Below, in pieces: positions 1-6,536 of a DNA stretch of 10,658 nucleotides. The stretch lies in assembly GCA_900551945.1 (NCBI GenBank), contig URYE01000083.1:1-10658 (forward strand), in the 5' to 3' direction. Position numbers and translations under genes: made by a program. The notes under the pieces were generated by a model, which had not been told where the DNA came from, searched no databases, and saw only the letters and a program-made list of their open reading frames with translations. The first letter of the stretch is position 1. Each line of letters starts with the position of its first letter. The DNA is from an uncultured Eubacterium sp. Its GTDB lineage: Bacteria > Bacillota > Clostridia > Lachnospirales > Lachnospiraceae.

Positions 1-56
1 CTACTAGGCTTTTACCATATACTATAAAATATAATACCAGTTTTCTTATTTACATT

Positions 57-148
57 TTGCTCAATATAAAATTAAGATAGGTGAAAATACTAAAAAAATG
101 GTAGAATTGACGTATTTTTATATATCTTAATTTTATACAATTGAGCAA
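57..148. repeat. Long imperfect inverted repeat after the amino-acid importer operon
   Basis: The left arm at 57-79 (TTGCTCAATATAAAATTAAG, then ATA) matches the reverse complement of 123-148 except for a 3-base insertion (ACA) in the right arm. Inside it, AAAATAC at 84-90 pairs with GTATTTT at 112-118. The element starts 17 bases beyond the importer ATPase stop codon. The folded RNA would be a long AT-rich hairpin, but on the minus strand it is not followed by a U-tract, so it is a poor classical intrinsic terminator. It could be a 3' mRNA-stabilising structure, a weak terminator or a small palindromic insertion; the sequence does not decide. Confidence 0.6.
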
Positions 149-165
149 GGGTTTGTAGTGGTTTA

Positions 166-930
166 TTATAGTACTTTAGATAAGAAGTCTTTTAATCTAT
201 CTGTTTGTGGGTTTTCAAATATTTGTTTTGGTGTATTTTCTTCTTTGATTACTGTATCAGCAAAGAACATACATCTATTAGAAACTTCTCTCGCAAAGCC
301 CATCTCATGTGTAACAACTATCATGGTCATTCCTGACTGAGCAAGTTCTTTCATAATAGTTAATACTTCGCCGACCATTTCTGGGTCGAGGGCTGAGGTT
401 GGTTCGTCAAAGAGCATTACTTCGGGGTTCATAGCTAAGGCTCTTGCTATGGCGATACGTTGTTTTTGACCACCTGATAACATATTAGGGTAGGTGTTTG
501 CCTTGTCTGCAAGTCCAACTCGGTTTAAAAGTGTGTCTGCAAGTTTTGAAGCTTCTTCTTTTGGCATTTGCATAACTTTGACAGGAGCAAGCATAATATT
601 TTCCTTAATAGTCATATTAGGGAAAAGGTTAAAATGTTGAAACACCATGCCTATTTTTTCACGAATGTGGTTAATATCAACAGATGGGTCATTTAAGTCT
701 GTGCCATGAAATAGTATTTGTCCTTCTGTTGGTGTTTCAAGTAGATTAAGTGAACGTAAAAATGTTGATTTACCACAACCAGATGGGCCTATAATTGAAA
801 TAACCTCGCCTTTTTTGATTGTTGTGTTAATGTTGCTTAATACTACATGGTCGTCATAAACTTTTTTTAAGTTTTTAACTTCGATGATAACATCACCATT
901 TTTAGCTGTAGACATTTTATCTTCGCTCAT
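166..930 (-). CDS. Polar amino-acid ABC importer, ATP-binding subunit (GlnQ/ArtM-type)
   Basis: Cytoplasmic ATPase that powers import of a polar amino acid through the permease encoded just upstream. The 254-residue protein has every ABC motif in order: Walker [10 protein letters not shown] at 48-56, Q-loop Gln98 in MVFQHFNLF, signature LSGGQKQR at 151-158, Walker B MLFDEP ending near 177, and H-loop His208 in VVTHE. The length and the HFNLFP stretch are typical of the GlnQ/HisP/ArtP group. Its ATG overlaps the end of the permease gene by 14 bases, which implies translational coupling. An AAAGGAG lies 12 bases upstream, rather far, so TAAGG four bases upstream or re-initiation may help set the start; Met6 is an alternative. 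The substrate cannot be read from the ATPase. The gene symbol is left blank because GlnQ, ArtM and similar proteins are not separable by eye. Confidence 0.95.
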   Translation of the reverse strand: MSEDKMSTAKNGDVIIEVKNLKKVYDDHVVLSNINTTIKKGEVISIIGPSGCGKSTFLRSLNLLETPTEGQILFHGTDLNDPSVDINHIREKIGMVFQHFNLFPNMTIKENIMLAPVKVMQMPKEEASKLADTLLNRVGLADKANTYPNMLSGGQKQRIAIARALAMNPEVMLFDEPTSALDPEMVGEVLTIMKELAQSGMTMIVVTHEMGFAREVSNRCMFFADTVIKEENTPKQIFENPQTDRLKDFLSKVL

Positions 931-2470
931 TAGACCTTAATCTCCTTTCTAATTTCTTTACAAATGTTGAAAGTATCATAACTATTACAAGATAAATTAA
1001 TGCTACACCAAGAAGTGGAAGCATTGCGTCATAAGTTATGCTTCGGATAATGTCACCGCCTCGTGTAAGGTCAGTAAGTCCGATATAACCACTGATAGAA
1101 GTTTCTTTTAATAATACGATAAATTCATTTGTAAGGGCAGGAAGAACATTTTTGAACGCCTGAGGGAAGATTACATTTGTCATAGTCTGACGGTAAGTAA
1201 GACCAAGACTTCGTGCGGCTTCAAACTGTCCTGCGTCAATTGACATAATACCTGAACGAACAATTTCGGCAACGTAAGCACCAGAATTGATACCAAAGGC
1301 GAGTATGGCAACGATAATTTTATTAATGTTAATTGAACCAAATATAATGTAGTAAATAATAAGAAGCTGAACCATTGTAGGTGTACCTCGTATTACTGTA
1401 AGGTATACATTACATATAAAGTTAGCAATCTTTAAATGTCCTGTCATATCGTGGTTAGAACGTATAACCGCAATTACAAAACCGATTACAATACCTAAAA
1501 GTGCAGCACATACAGCAATTATAAGTGTATTAAGAAGACCTTTAAATATGTAAGAATATCTATTATCTGTGATAAAGTCAGATTTAAAACGTTCAGTTAA
1601 ACTGTTGCTTGCTTTGAGTGCATTGTTATCTCTTACAACGATAACCTGACTTGCAGTTGTATAAGTGTTAGTAAAGTCGATATTTTTAAGACGTTCTTCT
1701 GTAACTGTCATACCACTTGCACCGATATCGGCTTTGCCAGATTGAACAGCAGTAATAATTGAGTCAAATTCCATGTCTTCAATCTTAAGTTCCATACCAA
1801 GATAATCGCAAATAGCTTGACAAATATCGGCATCAATACCAACAATTTTACCGCTGCTATAGTATTCGTAAGGGCTAAAGTAAGCATTTGTGGCAACTAT
1901 AAGAGTTCCGTTATTTCTTGTTACGCCCTCAGGAGAAGTGTAAGGAGATTTTCCAGCATTTTCTCCGATGTAGTTACTTATTATAGAGTCGATAGTGCCA
2001 TTTGCTGTTAAATAATCAAGGGCTTCATTAATTGAATTTTTTAAATCAGTCTTTGATTTAGATATGCACATGGCGTAGTTTTCAGTTACAAATTCTTCTG
2101 GAAGAATTGTGAGTGTTGGGTTGGCTTCAACAAATGCTTTTGCAGGCTGTGAGTCGATTACAACTGAGTCAATTTTTCCTTGAACAAGAGCTTGAATTGC
2201 GTCAGCACCTTTGTTAAATCGTTCAACTTTAGTTCCAGAGCCGTCTGACTCGTAATCGGATACATAGATATCCCCAGTTGTACCAAGCTGAACACCGATT
2301 GTTTTACCTAAAAGGTCATCGGCTGAAAATACAGTATTTTCAGGAGTTTTACTGCCACAAGAAGTTAGAAACAAAGCAGCAGTAATAATAAGTACAGACA
2401 TTAATGTGCCATTAAAAAGATGGTGTAATTTTTTAAGTCTGCTACTGGTTAAATATTTTTTGATTTCCAT
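917..2470 (-). CDS. Lipoprotein with circularly permuted amino-acid-binding domain fused to ABC permease
   Basis: Receptor and channel of a polar amino-acid importer in one 517-residue chain. Residues 1-38 are a lipoprotein signal with lipobox LTSC (Cys38). Residues ~49-170 match the second half of a family 3 solute-binding protein: [14 protein letters not shown], then [10 protein letters not shown], then a terminal helix ending SIISNYIGE. Residues ~188-280 match the first half: [33 protein letters not shown]. The order is therefore reversed, a circular permutation. Expected ligand residues are present: Thr65 (GTTG), Asp106 (VVIDS), Thr255 and Arg260 (GMTVTEER). Residues ~307-510 form a HisM/GlnP-type permease of about five helices with the EAA loop [20 protein letters not shown]. 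The start is placed at 2470 because AAAGGA lies 6 bases upstream; the longer ATG at 2530 lies upstream of the predicted transcription start. The gene overlaps the downstream ATPase gene by 14 bases. Confidence 0.92.
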   Translation of the reverse strand: MEIKKYLTSSRLKKLHHLFNGTLMSVLIITAALFLTSCGSKTPENTVFSADDLLGKTIGVQLGTTGDIYVSDYESDGSGTKVERFNKGADAIQALVQGKIDSVVIDSQPAKAFVEANPTLTILPEEFVTENYAMCISKSKTDLKNSINEALDYLTANGTIDSIISNYIGENAGKSPYTSPEGVTRNNGTLIVATNAYFSPYEYYSSGKIVGIDADICQAICDYLGMELKIEDMEFDSIITAVQSGKADIGASGMTVTEERLKNIDFTNTYTTASQVIVVRDNNALKASNSLTERFKSDFITDNRYSYIFKGLLNTLIIAVCAALLGIVIGFVIAVIRSNHDMTGHLKIANFICNVYLTVIRGTPTMVQLLIIYYIIFGSININKIIVAILAFGINSGAYVAEIVRSGIMSIDAGQFEAARSLGLTYRQTMTNVIFPQAFKNVLPALTNEFIVLLKETSISGYIGLTDLTRGGDIIRSITYDAMLPLLGVALIYLVIVMILSTFVKKLERRLRSNERR

Positions 2471-2521
2471 AGCTAATCCTTTCATAATATTTATATCGCT
2501 AAATAATAATAAGCATATTAG

Positions 2522-2550
2522 ATTATACACATATATTGCAATTAACTCAA
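2522..2550 (-). promoter_or_regulatory. Sigma-A-like promoter of the amino-acid importer operon
   Basis: Read on the minus strand, TTGAGT (2550-2545), a 17-base spacer and a perfect TATAAT (2527-2522) form a good housekeeping promoter. Transcription should start near 2515, giving a leader of about 45 bases before the ATG at 2470. This also argues against the longer open frame that starts at 2530. Confidence 0.75.
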
Positions 2551-2591
2551 TTACATTTTAGATTTATTTTATAAAAATATATTTAAGTTGC

Positions 2592-2642
2592 GCTATAATA
2601 TAGCTTAATAGTTTGCTATAATAGTAGTGTTTTGCTAGAATT
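2592..2642. repeat. Three short direct repeats of GCTATAATA type in the divergent intergenic region
   Basis: GCTATAATA occurs at 2592-2600 and 2615-2623, and a variant GCTAGAATT at 2634-2642, with spacings of 23 and 19 bases, close to two helical turns. The first lies in the perfect 13-bp palindrome GCTATAATATAGC (2592-2604). The cluster is 40 to 100 bases upstream of the importer -35 box and about 200 bases upstream of the FliB-like gene. It could be a regulator binding site or chance in AT-rich DNA. The rest of 2531-2840 holds no gene and no clear plus-strand promoter that I could find. Confidence 0.35.
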
Positions 2643-2827
2643 TAACAGATATTAAACAAGGTTTTTAAGTAAAGTTATTTATGCAAAAAAATATATGGAT
2701 TATGCAATAGGAAAAAGCAAAATATTATTACGAAATGTTCAATACTAATAGAATATGAAATGTATCAATAAATGGATTAGAATGATGGATATTTAATTAA
2801 TAAGAGCGAGAGAAAACATGACAAATG

Positions 2828-2834
2828 AAGGGAG
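2828..2834 (+). promoter_or_regulatory. Ribosome binding site fixing the start of the FliB-like gene
   Basis: AAGGGAG six bases before the ATG at 2841 is a strong Shine-Dalgarno match and sets the start. Confidence 0.8.
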
Positions 2835-2840
2835 TTATTT

Positions 2841-4025
2841 ATGAAAATTACTACACCATTTTATTATAAAGATTTTAAATGTATAGCGGGAGCTTGTACA
2901 GATACTTGTTGTGCGGGGTGGGACGTTGATGTTGATGAGGCTTCTTATAAGTATTATAAAAGTGTAAAGGGAAGTTTTGGAAAAAGATTAAAAAGCGTAA
3001 TGGTAAAATCAGAAGAAGGTGGTTGTACATTTACACTTAACAATTGGAGATGTCCGTTTTTAAATGATGAAAATTTATGTGACCTTTATATTGCACTAGG
3101 AGAAGAAAATCTGTGTGACACTTGTGCGGAGTTTCCAAGATTTATTAATGAGTACGGCAATACAAGGGAAATAGGAATTGCACCATCTTGTATAACGGCA
3201 GGGGAGATAATATTTAACTATAAGGATAAGTTGGTGTTTGAAACTACAGAAAATGACGAGTTTCCAAAAACTTATAATGATATTGACCCATTGACGTATA
3301 TTCAACTTACTTCGGCAAGAAAGATGGCATATAGTATTGTGCAGAATAGAGCTTATACAATAAATGACAGGTGTGTACTTTTGCTTGAATTTGCAAAGAA
3401 AATACAAAAGCACTTAGATAATGAACGTGATGAGCTTATTGTAAATGTAGTTAATGCCTTTAAAGACATGGATTATCAACAGAGTGTCCTTGACAATTCA
3501 AAGAAAAAGTATAGTGGGTTTGATGATACTGCGTATAGGTATATTTATAAGTATTTTGATAAATTTAAGGGAATGGAAGTTATTAATCCAGATTGGTTTA
3601 AGGTATTAGAAGTTAATAGCGAATTTATGCAGGATTGTGATAAAAATGGAATGTCTGATTTCTTCAATAAAATGTATGACGAGTTTGACACTTATTATGA
3701 AGATAGACAGTTTGAATATGAACAGCTTCTTGTTTATTATGTGTATAGATATTTTCTTGATGCTGTGTACGATTACAACCTTGTGCTTAAGGTTAAAAAT
3801 GGAATTGTAGGATATCTTATCTTAAAACAGGCTGATGTTGCTAAGTGGTATATTAATGGCAAGCAAGGTGGGGAAAGAAAATTGTCTAAGGCGGAACAGA
3901 TAGATATGGCACATTTATATTCAAGGCAATTTGAACATTCGTATTCTAATTTTGAAGTTTATACGGAAAATTTCTGTAAGATGAGAAAGTATGCGTATAG
4001 TAATCTTTTAAAGATTTTGTGTTAA
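2841..4025 (+). CDS. FliB-like lysine-N-methylase family protein (cysteine-rich, probable metal or Fe-S site)
   Basis: The 394-residue protein resembles the flagellin lysine-N-methylase (FliB) family common in Clostridia. The N-terminal third carries the diagnostic cysteines: Cys14, Cys19 and Cys23-Cys24 in CIAGACTDTCCAGW, Cys62, Cys71 and Cys80 in CPFLNDENLC, Cys92 and Cys95 in LCDTCAEFPR, and Cys117 in APSC. This belongs to the broader CxxxCxxCC metal-binding pattern. FliB from enteric bacteria methylates surface lysines of flagellin and has been reported to use an iron-sulfur cluster. The remainder (about 130-394) is rich in Tyr, Asp and Lys and has no signal peptide or membrane segment, so a cytoplasmic enzyme is likely. 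No flagellar gene is in the window, so the target may not be flagellin. It is transcribed divergently from the importer and is probably a single gene; 100 bases separate it from the exporter operon. Confidence 0.8.
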   Translation: MKITTPFYYKDFKCIAGACTDTCCAGWDVDVDEASYKYYKSVKGSFGKRLKSVMVKSEEGGCTFTLNNWRCPFLNDENLCDLYIALGEENLCDTCAEFPRFINEYGNTREIGIAPSCITAGEIIFNYKDKLVFETTENDEFPKTYNDIDPLTYIQLTSARKMAYSIVQNRAYTINDRCVLLLEFAKKIQKHLDNERDELIVNVVNAFKDMDYQQSVLDNSKKKYSGFDDTAYRYIYKYFDKFKGMEVINPDWFKVLEVNSEFMQDCDKNGMSDFFNKMYDEFDTYYEDRQFEYEQLLVYYVYRYFLDAVYDYNLVLKVKNGIVGYLILKQADVAKWYINGKQGGERKLSKAEQIDMAHLYSRQFEHSYSNFEVYTENFCKMRKYAYSNLLKILC

Positions 4026-4068
4026 GGGGAGAAAATATTATTAAGTTTTATATTTGATTGATAGTGGA

Positions 4069-4092
4069 TATTTAAGAAATTATTCTTAAATA
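4069..4092. repeat. Perfect 10-bp-stem hairpin between the FliB-like gene and the exporter operon
   Basis: TATTTAAGAA and TTCTTAAATA form a perfect stem around the loop ATTA, 44 bases after the FliB-like stop and 34 bases before the exporter ATPase start. There is no U-tract, so it is not a standard terminator. It may be an operator or a weak mRNA 3' end. Confidence 0.5.
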
Positions 4093-4125
4093 ATTGATAT
4101 TTATTATTGAATGGAGATGTTTAGA

Positions 4126-4815
4126 GTGTCTGTTATTGAAGTTAAGGGTATTACGAAGAAGTATTTTAGAAAAGAAGTGTTAAAGGGGGTGTCTTTTTAT
4201 GTTAATGCTGGAGAGTGTGTTGGGATTATTGGGGCTAATGGTTGTGGCAAGACTACGTTGCTTAGCATAATGTCAGGAAGCAATAAGGCTACTAGTGGGA
4301 GTATTATTGTTGATGGAGAGAACCCTTTAAGGAATAAGAGGCTATTTTCAAAGTACATAGGGTATGTTCCACAAGAAAACCCACTTATGGAGGACTTGTC
4401 AGTAAGAGATAATCTTATGTTTTGGTATAGTGGAACTGGCAAGAAGGCTGATAAGGATATTGTAAATGGAACTGCGAAATATATGGGACTAGCTCCGTAT
4501 TATAATACAACTGTGGCTAAGTTATCTGGTGGTCTTAAAAAAAGGCTTAGTATAACTTGTGCAATTGCAAATGAACCTAAGGTACTTATAATGGACGAGC
4601 CGGGAGCTTCTCTTGATATTGTGGGAAAGCAAGATGTGTGGGATTATATGAGATATTATAAGGAAAATGGTGGCACGATTATTCTTACAAGCCATGAGGA
4701 GAGTGAGTTAAGGCTTTGTGATAGAATGTATTTTATGAATGATGGGGTTGTGACATTATTAGAAAGAAATGTTTCTTCATTACAGATTGCGGACATGATT
4801 AGGGGTGGAAATTAA
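4126..4815 (+). CDS. ABC transporter ATP-binding protein, probable exporter (ABC-2 type)
   Basis: ATPase likely to drive the two ABC-2 type membrane proteins encoded downstream. The 229-residue protein has Walker A GANGCGKTT at 36-44, Q-loop Gln83 in YVPQEN, signature LSGGLKKRL at 133-141, Walker B VLIMDEP at 153-159, D-loop SLD at 162-164 and H-loop His190 in LTSHE. The LSGGLKKR variant and the short length fit the CcmA/multidrug exporter group rather than importers. A GTG start at 4126 is chosen because GGAG lies nine bases upstream; the in-frame ATG codons at 4111 and 4117 have no ribosome binding site and would add three to five residues. The gene is followed by 388 bases of repeats before the first permease, unusual for one operon. 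The substrate is unknown. Confidence 0.9.
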   Translation: MSVIEVKGITKKYFRKEVLKGVSFYVNAGECVGIIGANGCGKTTLLSIMSGSNKATSGSIIVDGENPLRNKRLFSKYIGYVPQENPLMEDLSVRDNLMFWYSGTGKKADKDIVNGTAKYMGLAPYYNTTVAKLSGGLKKRLSITCAIANEPKVLIMDEPGASLDIVGKQDVWDYMRYYKENGGTIILTSHEESELRLCDRMYFMNDGVVTLLERNVSSLQIADMIRGGN

Positions 4816-4829
4816 TAATTTATTTTGTG

Positions 4830-4982
4830 AAGATATCAGTAGTATATAAACACACACACCAGTAAAAGAACAATTCCCTATATTTATATGCCATTATCGA
4901 ACAAGTATGTTCGCTACTGTCATACAAATATAGAAAATTGTTCTTTTAATGGTGCATTTAGTTTATATACTACTGATATCTT
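4830..4982. repeat. 153-bp near-perfect palindrome between exporter ATPase and permease genes
   Basis: The outer arms AAGATATCAGTAGTATATAA(AC) at 4830-4851 and 4961-4982 are exact reverse complements over 22 bases. The complementarity continues inward with a few mismatches (agtaaaagaacaatt at 4861-4875 against aattgttcttttaat at 4936-4950), so each arm is about 61 bases. The 30-base centre holds a further perfect hairpin, CGAACA-AGTA-TGTTCG (4898-4913). A (CA)5 tract lies at 4850-4859. No U-tract follows. In RNA it would be one very long stem within the operon transcript; in DNA it resembles a MITE-like or REP-like element. Confidence 0.85.
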
Positions 4983-5127
4983 ATGGGAGTTTATTGGATT
5001 CCCATAAAAGTACAATTTTTTGTATTTATATGTCGTTGTCAAACAAATTCAAAAATTTGTTCTTTTAATAGTGTATTTAGTTTATGTACTACCTATCTTA
5101 CGGGAGTTTATGGGACTTCCATAAAAG
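4870..5127 (+). repeat. Tandem direct repeat: palindrome segment and a shorter diverged copy
   Basis: Copy A (4870-5010, 141 bases) and copy B (5012-5127, 116 bases) lie head to tail. The best-kept part is 4938-5010 against 5057-5127, nearly 90 percent identical by eye with a 2-base deletion. The first parts (acaattccctatatttatat and acaattttttgtatttatat) also align. Copy B lacks about 30 bases that form the inner right arm in copy A, yet has its own hairpin AACAAATT-CAAA-AATTTGTT (5042-5061). The 388-base stretch between genes is mostly filled by this array, and I see no coding sequence or convincing promoter in it. Confidence 0.75.
4981..5007 (+). repeat. Small hairpin at the end of repeat copy A
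   Basis: TTATGGGA (4981-4988) pairs with TCCCATAA (5000-5007) around an 11-base loop. The equivalent stretch of copy B (cgggagtttatgggacttcc) has mutated so this stem is largely lost. No T-run follows, so it is not a clear terminator. Confidence 0.55.
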
Positions 5128-5191
5128 CTAGTATTGTGATGTTAATATAGTAATTGGCGTGTATGAGAATTATTATATTGATATTAGAAGT

Positions 5192-5195
5192 GAGG
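5192..5195 (+). promoter_or_regulatory. Ribosome binding site deciding the first permease start
   Basis: GAGG eight bases before the ATG at 5204 supports that start. The in-frame GTG at 5159 lacks a nearby Shine-Dalgarno match. Confidence 0.6.
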
Positions 5196-5203
5196 TTGAA
5201 TTT

Positions 5204-6490
5204 ATGCTTGTAAGGATGAAGATTAAATCGGCGTTTAAGTATATGCCACATATTCTTTTGGGTATGGTTGTGTTTGTTGTAATTATATTGGGGATTACAA
5301 CGGGAGCGGTTTATATGTCGCAGGGGGATAGTGATAATGACAAAATGAGTGTTGCTATTGTGATTGATGAAAATGCTGGGATAAATGAGCAACAATATGT
5401 AAAAACGGCGTTTGATTTTATTCAAAATATGGATAGTGTAAATGCTGTGTGTGATTTTACGGCTGAATATACAATTGATGAAGCAGTAGAGCTTCTTAGA
5501 AGTCACAAGATAACAGCACTTATAAGGATACCAAAAGGATTTATTGATGGTATTATGAATGGGAAAAATGTTCCTGCGGTTGTGTATTTTAATGGTAAAG
5601 CAACAAATTTTTCTAGTCAGCTTTTAAGGTATATGATGGAAGCGGGAGCGAGTGATTTAAGTACAGCGCAGGCTGGTATATACGCATTTGAAGATGTATA
5701 TAAGTATATGGTAGACAATAACTCTGAAGGAAGTGTTAATAATTTGTCAAATGATGTATTTAATGATAGTGTAATCTCGCTTAACAAATCATATTTTTCT
5801 TATGCACTTGATAGGGGAATATATTTTAAAACTGAGAAAATAAAAGAGAGTAACAGTCTTAATACAATGCAGTTTTATTTTTCAAGTGGAGTTGTTATGC
5901 TTCTTATGTTTACGACTCTTACTTGTGGAAGTTTTTATAATAAGGATAGTAAAACATTCAGAACTCAGATAAAAAGAAAGGGTATCATTTCTGGAAGTTT
6001 TGGAGTGTCGAAAACTATAGGACTTACTGTTGTATTAGGACTTTTATATGGCGTGGCGTATTTGCTTGTAAGTCTTTCATCAATAAGATATATACAAGTA
6101 AGGCAATTAATTACATTTAATAATTCAGTTGAATTAAAAGAGTATATTATACAATTTTTTATTAGTTTAGGTGCGCTTGTATTTTTAATATTTAGCATAT
6201 ATTCAATGGCAGGGGCAGTTTATAGTTGTATTAAAGACGATACGGCAGGAGTTCTTGTGTTATTTTTTATTGTAATTGCTATAATATTTGTGTCAGGAAT
6301 GATAATGCCATCAGCCATACTTCCAGTAGGTATAAGAAATATTTCAAATTATTTGCCTGCTTATTGGTATATGAAACTTGCGGGACAGATAATAACAGGG
6401 ACAGTGTCATTATCCGTAATGGTTATCAATGTGCTATATACAGCTTTATTTATAGTAATTACTTCTTTTGCAGAAAAGATAAGATATTGA
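5204..6490 (+). CDS. ABC-2 type transporter permease, complete
   Basis: Integral membrane subunit of the probable exporter. The 428-residue protein has the layout of the ABC2_membrane_3 group: one N-terminal helix (about 15-38, HILLGMVVFVVIILGITTGA), a roughly 180-residue outside domain (40-220) and five C-terminal helices (about 223-243, 268-292, 314-340, 348-370, 401-422). The loop before the last helix contains ILPVGIRNISNYLPAYWYM, a common feature of ABC-2 permeases. The start at 5204 rests on GAGG eight bases upstream; a GTG start at 5159 would add 15 polar residues. The second permease follows after 46 bases with its own ribosome binding site, so the two probably form a heterodimer with the ATPase at 4126-4815. 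The substrate is unknown; drug, peptide or lipid export are all possible. Confidence 0.85.
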   Translation: MLVRMKIKSAFKYMPHILLGMVVFVVIILGITTGAVYMSQGDSDNDKMSVAIVIDENAGINEQQYVKTAFDFIQNMDSVNAVCDFTAEYTIDEAVELLRSHKITALIRIPKGFIDGIMNGKNVPAVVYFNGKATNFSSQLLRYMMEAGASDLSTAQAGIYAFEDVYKYMVDNNSEGSVNNLSNDVFNDSVISLNKSYFSYALDRGIYFKTEKIKESNSLNTMQFYFSSGVVMLLMFTTLTCGSFYNKDSKTFRTQIKRKGIISGSFGVSKTIGLTVVLGLLYGVAYLLVSLSSIRYIQVRQLITFNNSVELKEYIIQFFISLGALVFLIFSIYSMAGAVYSCIKDDTAGVLVLFFIVIAIIFVSGMIMPSAILPVGIRNISNYLPAYWYMKLAGQIITGTVSLSVMVINVLYTALFIVITSFAEKIRY

Positions 6491-6536
6491 TTTTTTAAAA
6501 GCAAAGTTGGTTTATATATTTTAAAGAGGACATTTT

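Noticed and set aside
917..2470. Two complete tandem substrate-binding domains as in GlnP
   Set aside because: Each signature half is present only once and total receptor length is that of a single domain; the order is permuted, not duplicated.
2471..2530. Longer N-terminus for the receptor-permease fusion (ATG at 2530 or 2485)
   Set aside because: Neither ATG has a ribosome binding site, the 2530 codon lies upstream of the predicted transcription start, and the ATG at 2470 has AAAGGA six bases upstream and yields a normal lipoprotein signal.
3096..3413. 105-codon minus-strand open frame opposite the FliB-like gene
   Set aside because: It is antisense to a well-supported gene, with no start signal or recognisable protein features.
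4830..5127. CRISPR array or integron attC site
   Set aside because: The units are two diverged copies without uniform spacers, and there is no integrase or Cas gene; the palindrome lacks attC core sites.
5108..5506. 132-codon minus-strand open frame covering the repeat end and first permease
   Set aside because: Its residues (Ile, Asn and His rich) reflect antisense AT-rich sequence, and it overlaps the real permease gene.
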